DNA of 64,000 nucleotides, taken from IMG/VR virus record IMGVR_UViG_3300027621_000003, positions 230,915-294,914 of that record. The stretch is one strand, 5' to 3'. The DNA is from a virus. A program made the translations under genes and the position numbers. Positions 22,288 through 30,720 of this stretch are shown here, in pieces. The notes beneath the pieces were generated by a model. That model was not told the DNA's origin and did not search any database. It worked only from the letters and a program-made list of their open reading frames with translations. Numbering within the stretch: the stretch's first letter is position 1; each line of letters begins with the position of its first letter.

Positions 22288-24619
22288 ATTGTGACACTTT
22301 AGAGATGTTGTCTTCTTTTTTAATCTTAACAATATTGTCAGACCAGTTAGATACCAACGGGTTGTGAGTAATAACGAATATCTTTTCAAAATATTCTTTA
22401 ATTTTCGTAAAGAACTCCCCAACCATTTCAAGGTTATCATTTGATATCTTACCAAACACTTCATCGAACACAATAATATTTGGTTTTGGTAATGAACAAA
22501 TCTTAGACAACACGGCTCTTAAGGCCAATGATGCAATTGTTTTTTCATAACCTGACCCTGATACCATCAGTTTTTCAATGCCGGTAGAGTTATCAATCAT
22601 CACAAATTCCACTTCATTTTTATCAGAGATACGAACTTCTAATTTGAAGTAGGCGCTGTCCTGAAGTAATCTTTGTAATTCAGAGTTGATTAAAGGCATC
22701 ATTGTCTTCATAATCATCTTAGTAATACCGTTCTTTCCAAATACTTCCAAGTAAATCTTATACAGACGTTCACGTTCAAATTCTTGTGCAATTTTTAAGA
22801 TTGTTTCATTATTCTTTTCAATCTTCTTATTCAATGTTTCAATTTGAGCGATGTTACCACCTTTTTCTCTTTCCAACTTTGATTGTTCACCAGTCAATTC
22901 ATTCAATCGTAAGGTTGCTCTTGTAAGAGTTTCTTCAATCTTTTTATTCTCTTCAATTTTGGTTTGTTGTTGAAAATATCTTTCTTGAATACTCTTTTGT
23001 TGTTCAATCTTAATATTAAATGATTCTATGGCAACTTCAATCTTTTCTTTGATGAGTTTGTTTCTCTCATATTCATCAAAGTCTTTCTTTAATTGTACGA
23101 ACCCTTTTTCTTTTTCTGTTAACTCGGCAAGTTCTTTACCAAGTTCAGAACTCTTGGTTCTTAATCCATCAAGTTCGGCAAGTTTTGATGCCGTGATGGC
23201 TGCGTTCATCAAATCAATACCACAGTGTTCACATTTAATACCCCCCGATACTGTTTGTGATAATTTAACCAACTCAGATACATTGTGGTCAACACTTACC
23301 TTTGCTCGGTAAACTCTGTTAACCTCATCTTTAATTGCATCATGTTTGTCCTCGTGGTAGAATTGACTTGGTTCAACAACTTTGATTCCTTTTAACAAAA
23401 CAACCTGTTCTTGTTTTTTGGTTTCAAGTTGTAGAACAGCCAAGTTCAAATCTTGTGGATTAAGAATTGCCAGTTCTTGGTCAATGTCCGCATGTCTTTT
23501 TGCAATCAAACTATCACGGTATTCAACCCCCTTTTGAAGTTTTTCATTTACCGTCATTATCTCACCTTCAATAAGAATGTTCCTGATATTGATGGTTGTG
23601 ATTTGGTCCGTTGTGTTTTGATTGTCTTGATTCAACTGTTCTGTTGAATACACATTTGACATCATTGTCTTTGAGAATTGTGAGAACAATTCTTTGCCAT
23701 TCTCTTCCTTCTTCTTCAAGAATTCAAGACCCAAGAAACGAGTTAGAACCTGACCACGAGCAGTGGGTTTGGATTCCAACAAGTCTTCCAAGTTTGCTGA
23801 TGTTGTAAGAATTGTCATCAAGAAATCTTCTTGCTCACCGATGGATGTCTTAATAAACTTTTCAGTTTCCCTTCTCTGTTCACCAGTGAAATTCTGAAGT
23901 TGTCCATCAGCAAGTTTCTTGAAGAAGTCCAATTCGGTTTTAACATTCCATTCACCCGCTTTGGATAACTTCCTTTCAACGTTTCTTACAATTAGGTAAT
24001 CTTCACCATCAATGTTGATTTCACCCCTTACAGACACTTTGTTCTTGTCCGTAAATCGGTTGAAGATTTCCTCAGCCTTTGTTGTCTTGGTTGTGGTATT
24101 AAAAAACAAGAACATAAGTAGGTCAACAGTCAACACCGTCTTTCCCCCAAAATTCGGTGGGTCTGACTCTACCACCGTGATACCATCACACTTGGTGAAA
24201 TCTAAAACTTGGTTCTCACCGTAAGATAAAAAGTTACTAAACTCAATCTTCTTGATGAACCACTTTTTAAATGCTGTTACTTCTTCAGCCTCAGAAGCAA
24301 TCTTGCTCTCCACCATGTTGTCAATGTTCAAAACACTTTCGGTGTAATGTTCATAGTTCTTTGATTTCAAGTACGATTTAATTAACTCAGATTGGTAGTT
24401 CTTGTCCATGATGTTAAAGGATACATCAATGGTTTGTTGTGTATCATCATCAACACTCTTAACTCTCGTTAGGACGTTCACATTGGTGGTGGCATACTTC
24501 TTTTGGAAATACGCCTTGACACTCTTAATCCTTTCTTGTGTGAAATTCTCGGGGGTGTCTTCCCATACTACCTGTACATAAGGGTTGTCTAAAACCCCTA
24601 ATTCAATCTCTTTGCTCAT
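22286..24619 (-). CDS. sbcC: SbcC/T4 gp46-like recombination nuclease ATPase subunit
   Basis: 777 aa from the ATG at 24619 (MSKEIELGVLD); an upstream in-frame Met would run through the next gene. A degenerate Walker A (PPNFGGKTVLTVD) is near residue 155, a zinc-hook CxxC (IKCEHCGIDL) sits mid-protein within long coiled coils, the signature motif is MVSGSGYEKTIASLALR and Walker B is NIIVFDEVFG, then a VITHN H-loop. With the SbcD-like protein it should process DNA ends for recombination-dependent replication. Confidence 0.9.
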   Translation of the reverse strand: MSKEIELGVLDNPYVQVVWEDTPENFTQERIKSVKAYFQKKYATTNVNVLTRVKSVDDDTQQTIDVSFNIMDKNYQSELIKSYLKSKNYEHYTESVLNIDNMVESKIASEAEEVTAFKKWFIKKIEFSNFLSYGENQVLDFTKCDGITVVESDPPNFGGKTVLTVDLLMFLFFNTTTKTTKAEEIFNRFTDKNKVSVRGEINIDGEDYLIVRNVERKLSKAGEWNVKTELDFFKKLADGQLQNFTGEQRRETEKFIKTSIGEQEDFLMTILTTSANLEDLLESKPTARGQVLTRFLGLEFLKKKEENGKELFSQFSKTMMSNVYSTEQLNQDNQNTTDQITTINIRNILIEGEIMTVNEKLQKGVEYRDSLIAKRHADIDQELAILNPQDLNLAVLQLETKKQEQVVLLKGIKVVEPSQFYHEDKHDAIKDEVNRVYRAKVSVDHNVSELVKLSQTVSGGIKCEHCGIDLMNAAITASKLAELDGLRTKSSELGKELAELTEKEKGFVQLKKDFDEYERNKLIKEKIEVAIESFNIKIEQQKSIQERYFQQQTKIEENKKIEETLTRATLRLNELTGEQSKLEREKGGNIAQIETLNKKIEKNNETILKIAQEFERERLYKIYLEVFGKNGITKMIMKTMMPLINSELQRLLQDSAYFKLEVRISDKNEVEFVMIDNSTGIEKLMVSGSGYEKTIASLALRAVLSKICSLPKPNIIVFDEVFGKISNDNLEMVGEFFTKIKEYFEKIFVITHNPLVSNWSDNIVKIKKEDNISKVSQ

Positions 24620-24653
24620 AGTATAATTAAATGTTAAAGGTGGATTAAATAAA

Positions 24654-24851
24654 TCAATCCTGTCCTTCTTGAATGGTGGTTTCGTCAGTCTCCGTTTCGC
24701 CACTTGTTTTTTCTTTATGTTCGGCAACTAATTGCTCAATTTGTTTTTTCATAACCTCTTGGTACATCTTCTGATACATCTTCTCAGCACCCTTCAGTTG
24801 GTTGTTTCTTGCTTGTACACGTTTTCTGTGGTCTTTGTCTCTTTTACCCAT
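24654..24851 (-). CDS. Small charged protein (65 aa)
   Basis: Basic N-terminal half (MGKRDKDHRKRVQARNNQLK) and acidic C-terminal half (TSGETETDETTIQEGQD) with a helical, Gln/Met-rich middle. It overlaps the membrane gene upstream by eight bases. Function unknown. Confidence 0.6.
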   Translation of the reverse strand: MGKRDKDHRKRVQARNNQLKGAEKMYQKMYQEVMKKQIEQLVAEHKEKTSGETETDETTIQEGQD

Positions 24852-25044
24852 TTTCTTTTTTTGTTGTTTGTTTGTAATCTAAATAAAATCCTATTGCTAC
24901 GACTATGTTCATTCCCATACTCATCATTATCTCATGGATGTCATCATAAACAGTCATCATCAGATGAACATGTCCTACCATCCAAAAAGGTATGGATAAA
25001 TTTTGACTAATCCAAATTAATAGGAAAATAAAAAATCGTTTCAC
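24844..25044 (-). CDS. Small membrane protein (66 aa)
   Basis: An N-terminal hydrophobic segment (FFIFLLIWISQNLSIPFWM) and a second one (MNIVVAIGFYLDY) separated by a Met/His-rich loop; the tail is Lys-rich. Probably a two-helix membrane protein. Adjacent to another membrane gene one base away. Role unknown. Confidence 0.6.
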   Translation of the reverse strand: MKRFFIFLLIWISQNLSIPFWMVGHVHLMMTVYDDIHEIMMSMGMNIVVAIGFYLDYKQTTKKENG

Positions 25045-25386
25045 TTAGTTGGTGTGTCTATTACCTTCCCAGTATTCCACCAACGCATTGATTCCCCAAA
25101 CTGCACCTGACGCTAAACATCCGTCAAAGAACCAAGAAAAGTAGGGGTTAAAGTTCATTAACTCCATTGCTGGTGAATAAAATGTTAAAGATAAGAAGAA
25201 TCCTACCCATGTTGATGTACACATCATACACTGAACCAAGTCAGCGAAAAACTTCGCAACTGGTTGATGTAGACCTGGCACAAGTGACATATCATACAAT
25301 GCTTGACGGGGTGCTCTAAAGATTGACCCCCAAACCAAAATGTTGCTCATTCCATAAGCAATCAAAATCCAAATTAGTAGTTCCAT
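25045..25386 (-). CDS. Membrane protein, DUF1360-like
   Basis: 113 aa. The N-terminal helix (LLIWILIAYGMSNILVWG), a CMMCTSTWVGFFLSL segment and a C-terminal hydrophobic stretch suggest three transmembrane segments. The CMMC-x-S-x-WVGF pattern recalls DUF1360 proteins, a family without known biochemical role. It lies one base from each neighbour in the replication gene cluster. Confidence 0.6.
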   Translation of the reverse strand: MELLIWILIAYGMSNILVWGSIFRAPRQALYDMSLVPGLHQPVAKFFADLVQCMMCTSTWVGFFLSLTFYSPAMELMNFNPYFSWFFDGCLASGAVWGINALVEYWEGNRHTN

Positions 25387-25387
25387 A

Positions 25388-26182
25388 TTATTTTCTATTA
25401 TTTATTGTTCTGTTTAAATTTGACCCGTCCAAGAAAATACCTTGTCTTCCGTTTGATGATTGAATTTCGGTAATTGTATTTTTCAGGTCGTTTATTTCTT
25501 TATTCTTCAATTGTAATTCTGTTCTAATCTTTTGTATAGTTTCCTCTAAGGCTTTTTGTTTTGAATTGTCAGTAGTTGTTTTTTCAACAACAACTTCTTT
25601 GATAATTTCAATTCTTTCAGGTTCACGACTTTCCAACTCTTTTATTCTATCTTGGAAAATATTTTCATTTTTTTGGGTTTTAGTGGAAAATATTACTAGT
25701 TCACCATTACATTCTTGTAGTTTAGTGGAAAATTCTTGTTTTTCATTCTCCAACTGTACGATTTTTCCGTACAGTTCATTCTCACTTGTTTTGTCACTAA
25801 TGTATTCTATTTTTGTTACAACTTTTTCTACAGGAACCTCTTTGATAACCTCTTTAATCACCACTTTATCAACAGGTATTTCTTTAATAACTTCAACAAT
25901 TTTTTCAACTGGTACCTCAACATACTCAACTTTGATAACCTCTTTGATGACTTCAACAGGAATTTCCACCCGTTTTTCTCGGATTACCTCAATTTCCACC
26001 CGTTTTTCTTGAATCCCACCCATTTTTCCCAAAAGTCCGAATTTTTCCACCTCATATCCTTTCCAAGCACAAGCGTGCAAAAAAGTAGGGATATCCTCAA
26101 TTTTGTTTAATTTACAAAACTGTTGGATATCCTTAATTTCTTTTTGTGTAAGGTTAATAGTTGAGAAGTTTTTCGGTTCCAT
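25388..26182 (-). CDS. Protein with VPVEK repeats and coiled coil (264 aa)
   Basis: N-terminal 45 residues are a helical domain (LTQKEIKDIQQFCKLNKI). Residues of about 65-140 consist of alternating V/I and charged residues in a repeated E-(V/I)-P-V-(E/D)-K-(I/V)-V pattern (for example VEVPVEKIVEVIKEIPVDK), found in many phage and bacterial structural or scaffold proteins. A coiled coil follows. It overlaps the SbcD-like gene by 29 bases. Exact role unknown. Confidence 0.6.
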   Translation of the reverse strand: MEPKNFSTINLTQKEIKDIQQFCKLNKIEDIPTFLHACAWKGYEVEKFGLLGKMGGIQEKRVEIEVIREKRVEIPVEVIKEVIKVEYVEVPVEKIVEVIKEIPVDKVVIKEVIKEVPVEKVVTKIEYISDKTSENELYGKIVQLENEKQEFSTKLQECNGELVIFSTKTQKNENIFQDRIKELESREPERIEIIKEVVVEKTTTDNSKQKALEETIQKIRTELQLKNKEINDLKNTITEIQSSNGRQGIFLDGSNLNRTINNRK

Positions 26183-26933
26183 TTACCAAGTCATCTATTG
26201 ATGTGATTTTAAAAGATAAGAAAGGTTTTGAATTTTCCAAATCCACGAATTCATATTTGTCTTCTTCAACGTCATAAATACCAAATCCGTGTTTTCTAAC
26301 AGTTTCACCAAAGTTTTGTTGGATGGTAGAACCTACCATGTACGCCTTTTTCTCATTCGGGATTGCAAATACTTGGCGCTTATGGATGTCACCACATAGA
26401 ACCAAATCACAACCGGCAAAGCGAGATGAATCAAAACCATCCTCAAACTTATACCCAATATCCGTAGATAGACCAACCACGGGGCCATGGAAGAGTCCGA
26501 TTTTAGTTCCTTTGCTCTCAGTGATATCTGGTGGGACGTTATGGTCCATGAGGGAGAATACCACCCATTCAATATTTTCATCTTGATAGCACCCGCGATT
26601 TTTGTAATATACGATGTTTTCATTTTTAAGTGATTCTATAATTGGTGTTAACGCATCCAATCTTGACATATTGTTTTCCAAAAAGTCGTGGTTACCAATG
26701 ATTACAATTGTCTTGGCAATTTTTGAACATTCACTTAATACCCAAGCAACAAACTCAATGAGTTCAGGTGTCATTTGGTTTTTTGAATGAACAAGGTCAC
26801 CAGTAAATACAATTCGGTCTGGGTTCAACTCCTTGAATTTAAACAACATATCAGTTAAGACTCCGCGATATAAATCGTGGTCTTTAAACAACCTAATATG
26901 TAGGTCAGAAAAATGGACTAGTTTTTTTATCAT
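26154..26933 (-). CDS. sbcD: SbcD/T4 gp47-like recombination nuclease subunit
   Basis: 259 aa from the ATG at 26933; a TTG three codons upstream is less likely. Metallophosphatase motifs occur in order: HFSDLHIRL, VFTGDLVHS, VIGNHDF, IGLFHGP and CGDIHKRQ. These bind two metal ions for exo- and endonuclease activity. It is separated from the SbcC-like gene by four small genes, an arrangement different from typical adjacent sbcDC. Confidence 0.9.
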   Translation of the reverse strand: MIKKLVHFSDLHIRLFKDHDLYRGVLTDMLFKFKELNPDRIVFTGDLVHSKNQMTPELIEFVAWVLSECSKIAKTIVIIGNHDFLENNMSRLDALTPIIESLKNENIVYYKNRGCYQDENIEWVVFSLMDHNVPPDITESKGTKIGLFHGPVVGLSTDIGYKFEDGFDSSRFAGCDLVLCGDIHKRQVFAIPNEKKAYMVGSTIQQNFGETVRKHGFGIYDVEEDKYEFVDLENSKPFLSFKITSIDDLVNGTEKLLNY

Positions 26934-26934
26934 T

Positions 26935-27150
26935 TTATTCAAAAATCTTAAACTCCTCGTTTACGTGTCCACAACCATCACACATATAAGTTGGGAATGG
27001 TACAATCGTATCTTGTCCTGAACCTGTTAATAGTTTTGAAACTTTTTTAATCATAGTTACTTCACGAAAGTATACACCTTCGCACTTCTCACAAACAACA
27101 GATGGTTGTTCTTTGAGGTCAATATTTACTTTTGGTTTACTTAAATCCAT
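26935..27150 (-). CDS. Zinc-ribbon protein (71 aa)
   Basis: Two CxxC pairs (VVCEKCEGVY and YMCDGCGHVN) about 40 residues apart, as in zinc ribbons. It is one base from the SbcD-like gene. Possible roles include nucleic-acid binding or a transcription accessory factor; the sequence alone does not choose. Confidence 0.75.
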   Translation of the reverse strand: MDLSKPKVNIDLKEQPSVVCEKCEGVYFREVTMIKKVSKLLTGSGQDTIVPFPTYMCDGCGHVNEEFKIFE

Positions 27151-27166
27151 AATTTAAAATATAATA

Positions 27167-27406
27167 TTATTTTTTGGAATTTCTTCCTTTATCTGCAATT
27201 TTTTTAATAATTTCTGCCGCTTCAATCATTTCATCTGTTGGTTCTTCATCCTGATGTCCAAACAAATCTAATCTTTCATACACTCTTTGTAATTGTAATT
27301 CGGTTGGTGAACCCCAAAAACTTTCATCGGTGACAAACATATCACCATACAACACTGTAGCAATTTCAAATAAATGGTCTCTTTCTTCTAATAGTTCATC
27401 AATCAT
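27167..27406 (-). CDS. Unknown acidic small protein (79 aa)
   Basis: 79 aa, acidic, helical (MIDELLEERDHLFEIATVLY) with a basic tail (IADKGRNSKK). Located between nuclease and zinc-ribbon genes in the replication cluster. No motif recognised. Confidence 0.55.
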   Translation of the reverse strand: MIDELLEERDHLFEIATVLYGDMFVTDESFWGSPTELQLQRVYERLDLFGHQDEEPTDEMIEAAEIIKKIADKGRNSKK

Positions 27407-27419
27407 AATACGAAGATAG

Positions 27420-28280
27420 TTAATTTTCCAAATAATTCCTAATGTCCATATCTAAAATTGTATTGATAAGTGGTTTTGGTACTCTGAACTCTTCATACTC
27501 AGAATTTTCTTTTAACAACACCACAATACAACCCAACAATTTAATGTTTTCATATTTGGTGCCTTCCAACATCTTAACTAACAATTTACCATATAGAGGT
27601 AACTGAAGGTAATAGTGACCCAAAGCGGTACTTGGATACTCATGGAACGGTGGATACATATTCTTTGTAAACTTACTGGGTTTGAAATTCTTTTCCTTGT
27701 TTGTCTTCCAATCCGTAATTAACAAACCAATCTCATTACCCGCAGCATTTACCGTTACCCACACTTTATCGGGTTGACCAGTATAACCAAGTGCAGGATG
27801 ACCCAATACCGCTTCCGTATCCAACAGAGCTAAGTTCCTACTCTCACACAACTTAAGGTATTTTTTACCAGCTGAAATCATGGAATCACCTTTGGTAATC
27901 TGTTCCAAATCACAATCAAATATTGGTTGACGAACTTCTTTGAACCCCCCAAATCTATCTATAGTTTCTTTTTCCAAATGATAGTGAACCCTACTTCCCA
28001 TGTTGGAAGCATAATCACCTGAATCACTCCACTCTTTCAGGAGTTCTTTCATATATTGGATATTACCTTTGGCTTTATTATAGGCAATACCTTCGGCATC
28101 AAATTCTTCATAGAACAATTTGGTTACCTTTGAAACTGATGGGTGAGTATCTACCACTTCACCATCCGTGTTTACCATCATATATTTGTGGTCTTCTTCA
28201 GTAAAGGTCAAATTAAATTCATCCCTTTTACTTTCTAAAATTTCTCTAATTTCTTTTACAACTTTTTCTAAATCCATCAT
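27420..28280 (-). CDS. PD-(D/E)XK nuclease, RecB/Cas4-like
   Basis: 286 aa. The motifs appear in order: a Glu-containing segment before LGYTGQPDKVWV (metal-binding Asp), then LLITDWKTNK (D-x-K), then HYYLQLPLYGKLL, the Q-x(4)-Y helix of RecB-like nucleases. The enzyme probably trims DNA ends during recombination or destroys host DNA. Its ATG overlaps the primase stop (ATGA), coupling nuclease and primase. Confidence 0.8.
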   Translation of the reverse strand: MMDLEKVVKEIREILESKRDEFNLTFTEEDHKYMMVNTDGEVVDTHPSVSKVTKLFYEEFDAEGIAYNKAKGNIQYMKELLKEWSDSGDYASNMGSRVHYHLEKETIDRFGGFKEVRQPIFDCDLEQITKGDSMISAGKKYLKLCESRNLALLDTEAVLGHPALGYTGQPDKVWVTVNAAGNEIGLLITDWKTNKEKNFKPSKFTKNMYPPFHEYPSTALGHYYLQLPLYGKLLVKMLEGTKYENIKLLGCIVVLLKENSEYEEFRVPKPLINTILDMDIRNYLEN

Positions 28281-29194
28281 CTCATTAAATCTATATAATA
28301 TTCGTTAATCTGTCCTTTCAAATCACACACGTCTTGGTCTTTTGGTGGTCGGATAATTTTAATCCTTCCGTATAGCACACCACCGTTCAATTCGTGGAAT
28401 AGTCTTTGTGCGTTATCCCAAGCATCACCATCCAAACATATATGAATGTCACCCTTGGCTTCATTGTATAACCTTTCAAACAACATGGCCGATACGTGTT
28501 TACCCAATATAGGAATACAGTTATCCAAGAACAACATGTCAAATGCTCCCTCAACCAAATAGATGTCTTTACTGAAATCAACATTCCTTTCATTGAAGAT
28601 AATCTCGTCTTTTGGAACTGTGGGATTCTTGTATTTCATCTTCTTTGGAACCCAACTACGAGCAATGAAGTAGTTAAGTAGTCCGTCCTTGTCGTATGAA
28701 GGGATTATAACCCTATAGGCGAAATTACCATCAACGGTATACCCTATCTCATACTTTTCAATCAGTTCATCGGTTATACCCCTACTATGGAGATATCTTA
28801 ATGCTTCACCGTGTGGAATAAATCTTTTGTTTGAATCTTTGAACTGAGTATAACCTTGTGGGAGTTTTACTTGGATTTTCTTAAGTTCCTCTTTCTTCTC
28901 TTCGGGATTTAAAAGTAGATAAGTCTTTTTTGATTTCTTGTTTCCGAACCTGTCAAATAATTTACCCAATGGTCCTTGAGTTCCGTGAGTTTCAGCACAA
29001 CTCCAACACTTATATAGGTGTCTACAATAATTTATCTCCAAGTTACCCTTACCATCACCATTATCCAAACCCTTAACCTCATATGAACATACTGGACAGT
29101 CAAAAGTGATTTGACACTTCATGTCATAGTGGGCTTTCTCTTTACCCAACATGTCTCGCAAAAGGTCAATTACAATTTCTTTTTCATCATCCAC
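28277..29194 (-). CDS. DnaG-like DNA primase
   Basis: 305 aa from a GTG start at 29194; the nearby ATG at 29196 is out of frame. An N-terminal zinc site (FDCPVCSYEV and YKCWSCAETH), then a Toprim domain with YLVEGAFDMLF, CLDGDAWDNA and KDQDVCDL. It should make RNA primers for lagging-strand synthesis. It is shorter than bacterial DnaG and has no C-terminal helicase-binding region visible. A near-consensus promoter lies five bases before the GTG. Confidence 0.88.
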   Translation of the reverse strand: MDDEKEIVIDLLRDMLGKEKAHYDMKCQITFDCPVCSYEVKGLDNGDGKGNLEINYCRHLYKCWSCAETHGTQGPLGKLFDRFGNKKSKKTYLLLNPEEKKEELKKIQVKLPQGYTQFKDSNKRFIPHGEALRYLHSRGITDELIEKYEIGYTVDGNFAYRVIIPSYDKDGLLNYFIARSWVPKKMKYKNPTVPKDEIIFNERNVDFSKDIYLVEGAFDMLFLDNCIPILGKHVSAMLFERLYNEAKGDIHICLDGDAWDNAQRLFHELNGGVLYGRIKIIRPPKDQDVCDLKGQINEYYIDLMR

Positions 29195-29199
29195 ATCTG

Positions 29200-29230
29200 T
29201 AAAGATAATAAATTAAATAAGAAAAACAAA
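29200..29230 (-). promoter_or_regulatory. Host-type promoter before the primase
   Basis: TTTG, 19 bases, TATCTTTA (one mismatch to TAnnTTTG), then five bases before the GTG start. It lies between the primase and the leader-bearing gene. Confidence 0.6.
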
Positions 29231-29235
29231 TTTTT

Positions 29236-29787
29236 CTACAATTCAATCACAAACAATTCGTAACCTTCTGGTTGGTAACTCTCCAAGAATACATTCAAGT
29301 TCACCCTAACCTTATTTGGGTTATTGTAATCTAAATTTTCATTTGGACTTTTCATTACCGTCATTACTCTATAGACAATGGTGTCACCTTCTTTGTCATA
29401 ATCATTAACCATTATCAAAACTTGTGCATTACTGTTTGACCTTCTAATGATATAAAACTTAACAGGTTGTTCTAATCTTTTGGTTTGACCAGTTTTCTTG
29501 TCTTTAAGATATATAATACCATCAATGATTGGACTCATCATTGCTGTTCTGTTTATTCCAAAGGCCCTTTTAGATAATTCAGGTAATGCATCATAAAACA
29601 TTTCAATAACCTCTTCCTTCGTCATTGGTTCAATATTTTGGTATCTATCTAATCTTTTAAATGCATGGTCACCATATTCCAACACATAGTTATAACCTTT
29701 GTAATTGGTTTTAGCAAGTACCTTTGAACCCTTAACTAAACGGTCATCTTCACTAATAAGTGTTTTTATGATTGATAATAATTTCAC
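29236..29787 (-). CDS. Leader-bearing protein, possibly virion (183 aa)
   Basis: GTG start at 29787, four bases after an exact TATTTATA box. The N terminus MKLLSIIKTLISE-DDR is an amphipathic leader ending ISE, as in other candidate packaged proteins. The body is alpha/beta (YYIIRRSNSNAQVLIMVNDY-like strands). I do not recognise the family. The box and leader together place it with the internal head proteins. Confidence 0.65.
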   Translation of the reverse strand: MKLLSIIKTLISEDDRLVKGSKVLAKTNYKGYNYVLEYGDHAFKRLDRYQNIEPMTKEEVIEMFYDALPELSKRAFGINRTAMMSPIIDGIIYLKDKKTGQTKRLEQPVKFYIIRRSNSNAQVLIMVNDYDKEGDTIVYRVMTVMKSPNENLDYNNPNKVRVNLNVFLESYQPEGYELFVIEL

Positions 29788-29791
29788 TACA

Positions 29792-29799
29792 TATAAATA
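29792..29799 (-). promoter_or_regulatory. TATTTATA box before the 183-aa gene
   Basis: Exact TATTTATA on the minus strand, four bases before the GTG start at 29787 and just downstream of a terminator, so this gene needs a promoter here. Confidence 0.55.
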
Positions 29800-29811
29800 C
29801 CTACAAAAAGA

Positions 29812-29835
29812 AAAAGGGAACCGAAGTTCCCTTTT
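29812..29835 (-). terminator. UUCG-capped intrinsic terminator
   Basis: On the minus strand AAAAGGGAAC-TTCG-GTTCCCTTTT: a perfect 10-bp stem closed by the very stable C(UUCG)G tetraloop, followed by a T-rich run. Confidence 0.9.
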
Positions 29836-29901
29836 AAGGATTTCAGGGGAATTATGTTTACGATGACCGTCTTAACCTATTCCACCCCTTACTCCCATCC
29901 T
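29812..29901 (-). ncRNA. Candidate small RNA (about 90 nt)
   Basis: A full host-type promoter at 29907-29938 predicts a start near 29901, and transcription should stop at the UUCG-capped terminator ending at 29812. The stretch between has no ORF longer than eight codons. It contains complementary segments (AGGGG with CCCCT; TAAGG with CCTTA), so it could fold upstream of the terminator hairpin. Start position is estimated; no known RNA family is recognised. Confidence 0.6.
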
Positions 29902-29906
29902 CAATA

Positions 29907-29938
29907 CAAAGATAGTGATTTTTGTTTACACTACCAAA
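29907..29938 (-). promoter_or_regulatory. Bacteroidetes-type promoter of the small RNA
   Basis: TTTG, 20 bases, TATCTTTG on the minus strand. It overlaps the end of the 43-codon ORF and points at the terminator at 29812. Confidence 0.7.
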
Positions 29939-30062
29939 CTTTTTTTTCTTTTTTTCTACTATACACTTTTTTTGACCCAACCACACGAACCACGTTTTTT
30001 CTACGTACAATCTGTGCGATGTGTCCGTTTGTCATTCCTTGTTTCCAGTCTTTGTTTTCCAT
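29931..30062 (-). CDS. Tentative small basic protein (43 aa)
   Basis: A 43-codon ORF: MENKDWKQGMTNGHIAQIVR, then a strongly basic tail (SRKKEKKVW). A full host-type promoter lies 18 bases upstream of the ATG and nothing else is encoded in this 280-base gap. It could be a small early protein; without homologues it remains uncertain. Confidence 0.5.
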   Translation of the reverse strand: MENKDWKQGMTNGHIAQIVRRKNVVRVVGSKKVYSRKKEKKVW

Positions 30063-30080
30063 GTCCGTTTGTTTGTTATA

Positions 30081-30111
30081 CAAATATACAACATACACAG
30101 ATAAATACAAA
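30081..30111 (-). promoter_or_regulatory. Bacteroidetes-type promoter
   Basis: TTTG, 19 bases, TATATTTG on the minus strand, reading into the 43-codon ORF and on to the small RNA region. Confidence 0.75.
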
Positions 30112-30116
30112 ACAAA

Positions 30117-30719
30117 TTACCAAATTTTTTCAGAATTCATGTGTCCAAGAACGGCACAATATGCGTCCGTTTGGTCAAAGTTTTCTTTCTTAAGTGTGTT
30201 GTTCCTTGTGTACTGCCAAGTAATTTGTGGTTCTCGTTTTGCCACCAAGTCCCAAATAATTTGTTTCTTGTCAATGTCTTTTGAAAGTCCACCGAATAAA
30301 ACCATCTTACCCTTATCATTTAATTGTAAAAGTTGTGGAAACGCAAACTTTCTTGAGTTGTATGTTGAAATAAATTCAGGTACCAAACCCAAGACATCGT
30401 AAATGTTTTTTGTAACAAACGAGTTGTATCTTAGTAACGTTTGAACCGTATAGATATTGTTTGAGTTTAATAAAGGTTCTTCAATAATAACTTTGGTGAT
30501 ACCCAAGTTCTTATACTCCTCCAATTTACTCTTGAAGACATCAGCCTTTAATAACAATTCTTCAATTTTATTTTCACTTGTAATTTTTGGTCTTGGTGAC
30601 ACGTGGGTCAATTCCAATAACTCTTGTGTTCTCATATCAAATAGAGCCCACCCGATTGTTTTAGTTGACACATCTAATCCCAAGACTTTAGGATTATTCT
30701 GTAAAGTTTTTTTTGTCAT
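30117..30719 (-). CDS. RuvC-like Holliday junction resolvase
   Basis: 200 aa from the ATG at 30719; an upstream TTG is rejected. RNase H-fold motifs: KVLGLDVSTKTIGWALFD (first catalytic Asp near residue 16), KVIIEEPL (Glu) and FDQTDAYCAVLGHM (last acidic pair). These match phage RuvC-type resolvases, which cut four-way junctions before packaging. It follows the 729-aa tail gene with a one-base gap. Confidence 0.85.
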   Translation of the reverse strand: MTKKTLQNNPKVLGLDVSTKTIGWALFDMRTQELLELTHVSPRPKITSENKIEELLLKADVFKSKLEEYKNLGITKVIIEEPLLNSNNIYTVQTLLRYNSFVTKNIYDVLGLVPEFISTYNSRKFAFPQLLQLNDKGKMVLFGGLSKDIDKKQIIWDLVAKREPQITWQYTRNNTLKKENFDQTDAYCAVLGHMNSEKIW

Positions 30720-30720
30720 G

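Noticed and set aside
25566-26110. Plus-strand frames rich in Ser/Thr or Phe/Asn
   Set aside because: Antisense of the VPVEK-repeat gene; no promoter or sensible protein pattern.
29836-30116. tRNA or other structured RNA gene in the gap
   Set aside because: No tRNA-like cloverleaf or CCA end was seen; the stretch is better explained by two promoters, a small ORF and a small RNA.
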